A DNA stretch of 38,947 nt. Source: Alphaproteobacteria bacterium. GTDB lineage: Bacteria; Pseudomonadota; Alphaproteobacteria; Rhodospirillales; Magnetospirillaceae. Positions 36,682 to 38,947 of this stretch are shown in pieces (position 1 is the first letter of the stretch; every line of letters starts with the position of its first letter). The stretch lies in contig JAJPHO010000002.1 in assembly GCA_021325215.1 (NCBI GenBank), positions 1 to 38,947 of the forward strand. Reading direction: 5' to 3'. Made by a program: the position numbers and the translations under genes. A model generated the notes under the pieces. It was not told where the DNA came from, did no database searches, and saw only the letters and a program-made list of their open reading frames with translations.

Positions 36682-37740
36682 ATGCACCAGAACCGTACCG
36701 AAACCCAACGTCGCAGAACGGTTGGTATCTGGTTGCTGGCCCTTGCCGCCATGATCCTGGTCAATGTCATTCTGGGCGGATTGACCCGTCTGACCGGTTC
36801 GGGCCTGTCGATGGTGGAATGGCAGCCTTTGACCGTGCTGCCGCCCATGTCCGACGCCGCCTGGGCCGAGATGTTCGCCAAATATCAGGAATCGCCGCAG
36901 TTCCAACTGGTCAACGATCAGATGGATCTAGCCGGTTTCAAGGGCATCTTCTGGCTGGAATTCATCCACCGCAATTGGGGGCGGCTGCTCGGCTTCGCCT
37001 TCCTGGTCCCGTTCGTGGTCTTCCTCTGGAAGAAGATCATCACCAGGGCCGAGGTGCCGACTTTGGCGCTGCTGTTCGTGCTGGGCGCCGGCCAGGGCGT
37101 GCTGGGCTGGGCGATGGTGGCCAGCGGCCTGCGCGACCGCCCCGAAGTCAGCCATTACCGGCTGGCGGCCCATCTGTTCGCCGCCCTGGTGCTGTACGCC
37201 GCCCTGCTGTGGGCCGGCTTCGACCGTCTGGAACGCCCCGAGGCGCGGCCGCTCAATAAGGGCCTGCGCAGCGCCAAGCGGCATCTGCGCATCATCCTGA
37301 TCCTGCTGTGCTTCGCCATTCCGGCCGGAGCGCTGGTCGCCGGCCTGCATGCCGGGCTGGTCTACAACACCTTCCCGCTGATGGGCGACACGCTGGTGGC
37401 GCCCGACGCCTTCGAGATGAGCCCGGGCTGGATCAATTTCTTCGCCAATCCGGCGCTGGTGCAGTTCGACCACCGCGTCCTGGCCTTCTTCACCTGGACC
37501 ACGGCGATGGGGCTGACGCCGGCTCTGTTCCGCAAGGGGATGATCCCCGCGGCCCTGCGCGCCAAGATCGGCCTGGTGATCGGTCTGGCCAATGTCCAGG
37601 TCGCGCTGGGTATCTCGACGCTGCTATTCTATGTGCCGATCCCGCTGGCGGTGATCCATCAGCTGTGCGCCTTCCTGCTGTTTGGTGCGACGCTGTGGGC
37701 GTTCCATCAGATCAGGCTGACGATCCGCGCCGAAGTCTGA
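36682..37740 (+). CDS. ctaA: Heme A synthase (COX15/CtaA type 2)
   Basis: The 352-residue inner-membrane enzyme oxidises the C8 methyl of heme O to make heme A for cytochrome aa3 oxidase. It has eight hydrophobic segments. The heme-ligand histidines lie in the expected pairs: EFIHRNWGRLLG, SHYRLAAHLF, VQFDHRVLAFF and AVIHQLCAFLL. The N-terminal GGLTRLTGSGLSMVEW is the family signature. The ATG is preceded by AGAGG. It is divergent from the fused flavoprotein gene with a 69-bp gap. Confidence 0.96.
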   Translation: MHQNRTETQRRRTVGIWLLALAAMILVNVILGGLTRLTGSGLSMVEWQPLTVLPPMSDAAWAEMFAKYQESPQFQLVNDQMDLAGFKGIFWLEFIHRNWGRLLGFAFLVPFVVFLWKKIITRAEVPTLALLFVLGAGQGVLGWAMVASGLRDRPEVSHYRLAAHLFAALVLYAALLWAGFDRLERPEARPLNKGLRSAKRHLRIILILLCFAIPAGALVAGLHAGLVYNTFPLMGDTLVAPDAFEMSPGWINFFANPALVQFDHRVLAFFTWTTAMGLTPALFRKGMIPAALRAKIGLVIGLANVQVALGISTLLFYVPIPLAVIHQLCAFLLFGATLWAFHQIRLTIRAEV

Positions 37741-37760
37741 GTTCGTTCGGCCGTTTCATA

Positions 37761-37982
37761 GCAACACGGACGCGGCCTGCGGCCTTCACGGACAACCACG
37801 GACGGACACGGACCGAGGCTAAAACGCGGTAGGCAATTGATCCTGCATCGAGGGGCGCCGAGGCTTTTGAGAAAGTGCCTTTGGCGCTTATCCGCGCGGT
37901 CCGTGAAGCCGAAGGCGTCCGCGTAAGCGGCGTAGCCGCGCATCCGTGAAGGCGAAGCGCAGCGTAGCCGCATCCGTGTTGC
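37761..37982. repeat. Repeat-rich gap with CACGGA/TCCGTG units and inverted ends
   Basis: This non-coding stretch of about 222 bp carries four CACGGA hexamers on the left (37765, 37787, 37797, 37807) and three TCCGTG on the right (37900, 37943, 37973). Its ends, GCAACACGGA (37761-37770) and TCCGTGTTGC (37973-37982), are a perfect 10-bp inverted repeat. CACGGAC-type repeats of this sort are a known intergenic class in many bacteria. It lies between the convergent ctaA and hydrolase genes. Confidence 0.7.
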
Positions 37983-38001
37983 ATGGGGCGGCTGATCAGA
38001 T

Positions 38002-38796
38002 TCAGGCCGATGATCGCTTGAGAAAACTCAAAATCTCTTCCGCCGTCGGTTTCCACCACGCCTCGTCGATCATCAGGCCATGCGGGGCGCCGGGCAGGAT
38101 CTTCAGCTCGGCGTCGAAGTAGGTGGCGGTTTCGCGGAAAGCGCCGACCGGCAGGAACAGATCGGCGTCGCCGCCCAGCACCAGGATCGGCGGCTTTTCG
38201 TCGCCGCGCACCGGCGTCGGCTGCGAGGGCGCCAGCAATTCGGCGGCGGCGCGCGGGCTTTCCCGTTGCAGCTGGGACAGCAGCGCCTGGCCGGCGCCCG
38301 GCGCGCAGCCGGGGGACAGCATGGCGCGGGCCATGACATCGGCGGAGACCGCCTCGGGGCCGAGGCTTTGCAGCAATCCCAATTGCCACAGCACGTCGGG
38401 TGCCAGCATCGACATATGCATGGCCGAGGAGCTGAGGCCCGACGGCGGCACGGTGGCCAGCAGCACGGCGGCGCGCGGCTTGCGCCTGGCCAGGATATGC
38501 TGAACCACCAGGCCGCCCATCGAATGGCCGATCAGCACCGGCGCTTCGTCCAGCGTGTCGATCACCTGGGTCAGGTCTTCGACGTAATCGGCCAGCGAGG
38601 CCCAGCTCAGCATGCCGTCCGAGGCGCCGTGGCCGCGCAACGACAGCGCATGGCAGCCATACCCATGCTCGCTGAACCAGGGCATGAAGTGGGGTTCCCA
38701 GATCTGCGCCGAGCAATAGGAGCCATGGACGAAAAGGATTGGCGGACGCAGGCTGGCCGCGGCTTTGGCCGGTTTGTGCAGAACTTCCAGCGTCAT
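38002..38796 (-). CDS. Alpha/beta hydrolase
   Basis: A 264-residue enzyme of the alpha/beta hydrolase fold. The oxyanion-hole segment is ILFVHGSYCSAQIW (20-33), the nucleophile elbow GHSMGG has S92, the acid is D210 or D212 in LGGDADLF, and the catalytic base is H239 in GAPHG. The substrate is unknown; an esterase, lipase or acyl-CoA thioesterase-like role is possible. ATG 38796 was chosen for its GAGGA ribosome site. An open frame to 38916 without a ribosome site is rejected. Confidence 0.88.
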   Translation of the reverse strand: MTLEVLHKPAKAAASLRPPILFVHGSYCSAQIWEPHFMPWFSEHGYGCHALSLRGHGASDGMLSWASLADYVEDLTQVIDTLDEAPVLIGHSMGGLVVQHILARRKPRAAVLLATVPPSGLSSSAMHMSMLAPDVLWQLGLLQSLGPEAVSADVMARAMLSPGCAPGAGQALLSQLQRESPRAAAELLAPSQPTPVRGDEKPPILVLGGDADLFLPVGAFRETATYFDAELKILPGAPHGLMIDEAWWKPTAEEILSFLKRSSA

Positions 38797-38864
38797 CCCG
38801 TTCCTCGCCCTGGACGATGTTTCCAACGGTGTTTCCTCCAGCCTCACTATATGTGTGATGATCC

Positions 38865-38892
38865 TTGAGGCCCAGGCCGTTCTGTGTATGAT
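38865..38892 (+). promoter_or_regulatory. Promoter for the gene at the right edge
   Basis: TTGAGG (38865-38870) and TATGAT (38887-38892) are 16 bp apart on the plus strand. Downstream, GGAGG (38922-38926) precedes a TTG codon at 38932. Confidence 0.55.
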
Positions 38893-38931
38893 ACGCCGCC
38901 AACCCGAACACCCCACCCTTCGGAGGCGGCA

Positions 38932-38947
38932 TTGCAGATCAAAGAAG
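38932..38947 (+). CDS. First codons of a gene cut by the window edge
   Basis: A candidate TTG start (38932-38934) is followed by CAG ATC AAA GAA, five residues in all. It is five bases after GGAGG and about 35 bases after a promoter-like pair. The product cannot be identified. The start is uncertain because too little sequence is present. Confidence 0.4.

Noticed and set aside
37761-37982. CRISPR array
   Set aside because: Hexamer units are irregularly spaced, with no repeat of 24-40 bp, no regular spacers and no cas genes.

Overview
The window is about 39 kb of GC-rich (roughly 63-65% by eye) alphaproteobacterial chromosome. The gene content points to the Rhodospirillales and resembles Magnetospirillum and its relatives: a phasin, a DUF2336 protein next to a diguanylate cyclase, a DUF3035 lipoprotein, COX15-type heme A synthase and the rplU-rpmA-obgE-proBA-nadD-rsfS-rlmH block. 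No sequence search was possible, so the placement is inference. There is no transposase, integrase, phage gene or CRISPR array. This is ordinary core chromosome carrying a few accessory metabolic genes and several unusual structured non-coding segments.

Layout: 1-2402 holds the tail of a DUF3035 lipoprotein, prfC and a GNAT acetyltransferase. A periplasmic cyclophilin (minus) and alaS (plus) diverge from about 3.3 kb. At 6.0-8.9 kb lie a phasin gene with a paired-palindrome control region, a TPR glycosyltransferase-like protein and a sulfotransferase-like protein. At 8.9-10.7 kb a secreted sugar-isomerase-like domain is fused to a TolB-like propeller. At 10.8-14.7 kb (minus) three genes form a probable oxalate operon: PanE-family reductase, OxlT-type antiporter and oxalate-CoA ligase. 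A clade-3-like catalase is divergent from it. At 16.5-19.5 kb a diguanylate cyclase overlaps a DUF2336 gene. A divergent DUF2239/GIY-YIG pair shares a palindromic operator at 20.05 kb. A pair of CTAG-ended palindromic elements separates the GIY-YIG gene from a convergent VOC protein. tRNA-Ser(CGA) follows.

From 21.4 to 27.9 kb the translation/ribosome-assembly and proline/NAD block runs on the plus strand: rplU, rpmA, obgE, proB, proA, nadD, rsfS, rlmH and an unrecognised gene. Several junctions overlap by a few bases, and two genes appear to use CTG or TTG starts. A 268-bp nested inverted-repeat structure sits between obgE and proB and covers the proB start. Then come a double cold-shock-domain gene with a long structured leader, a CoA-binding protein, a Cys/Met-metabolism PLP enzyme, a 2OG-Fe(II) oxygenase, an EAL protein with a broken GGDEF domain, a 1156-residue NfnB-NfnA-like fused flavoprotein, ctaA, a repeat-rich gap, an alpha/beta hydrolase, and the first codons of one more gene.

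The strongest leads are the two CTAG-bounded hairpin elements (20441-20605), the obgE-proB branched palindrome (23261-23528), the predicted oxalate uptake and reduction operon, the phasin operator pair, and the two large domain fusions.
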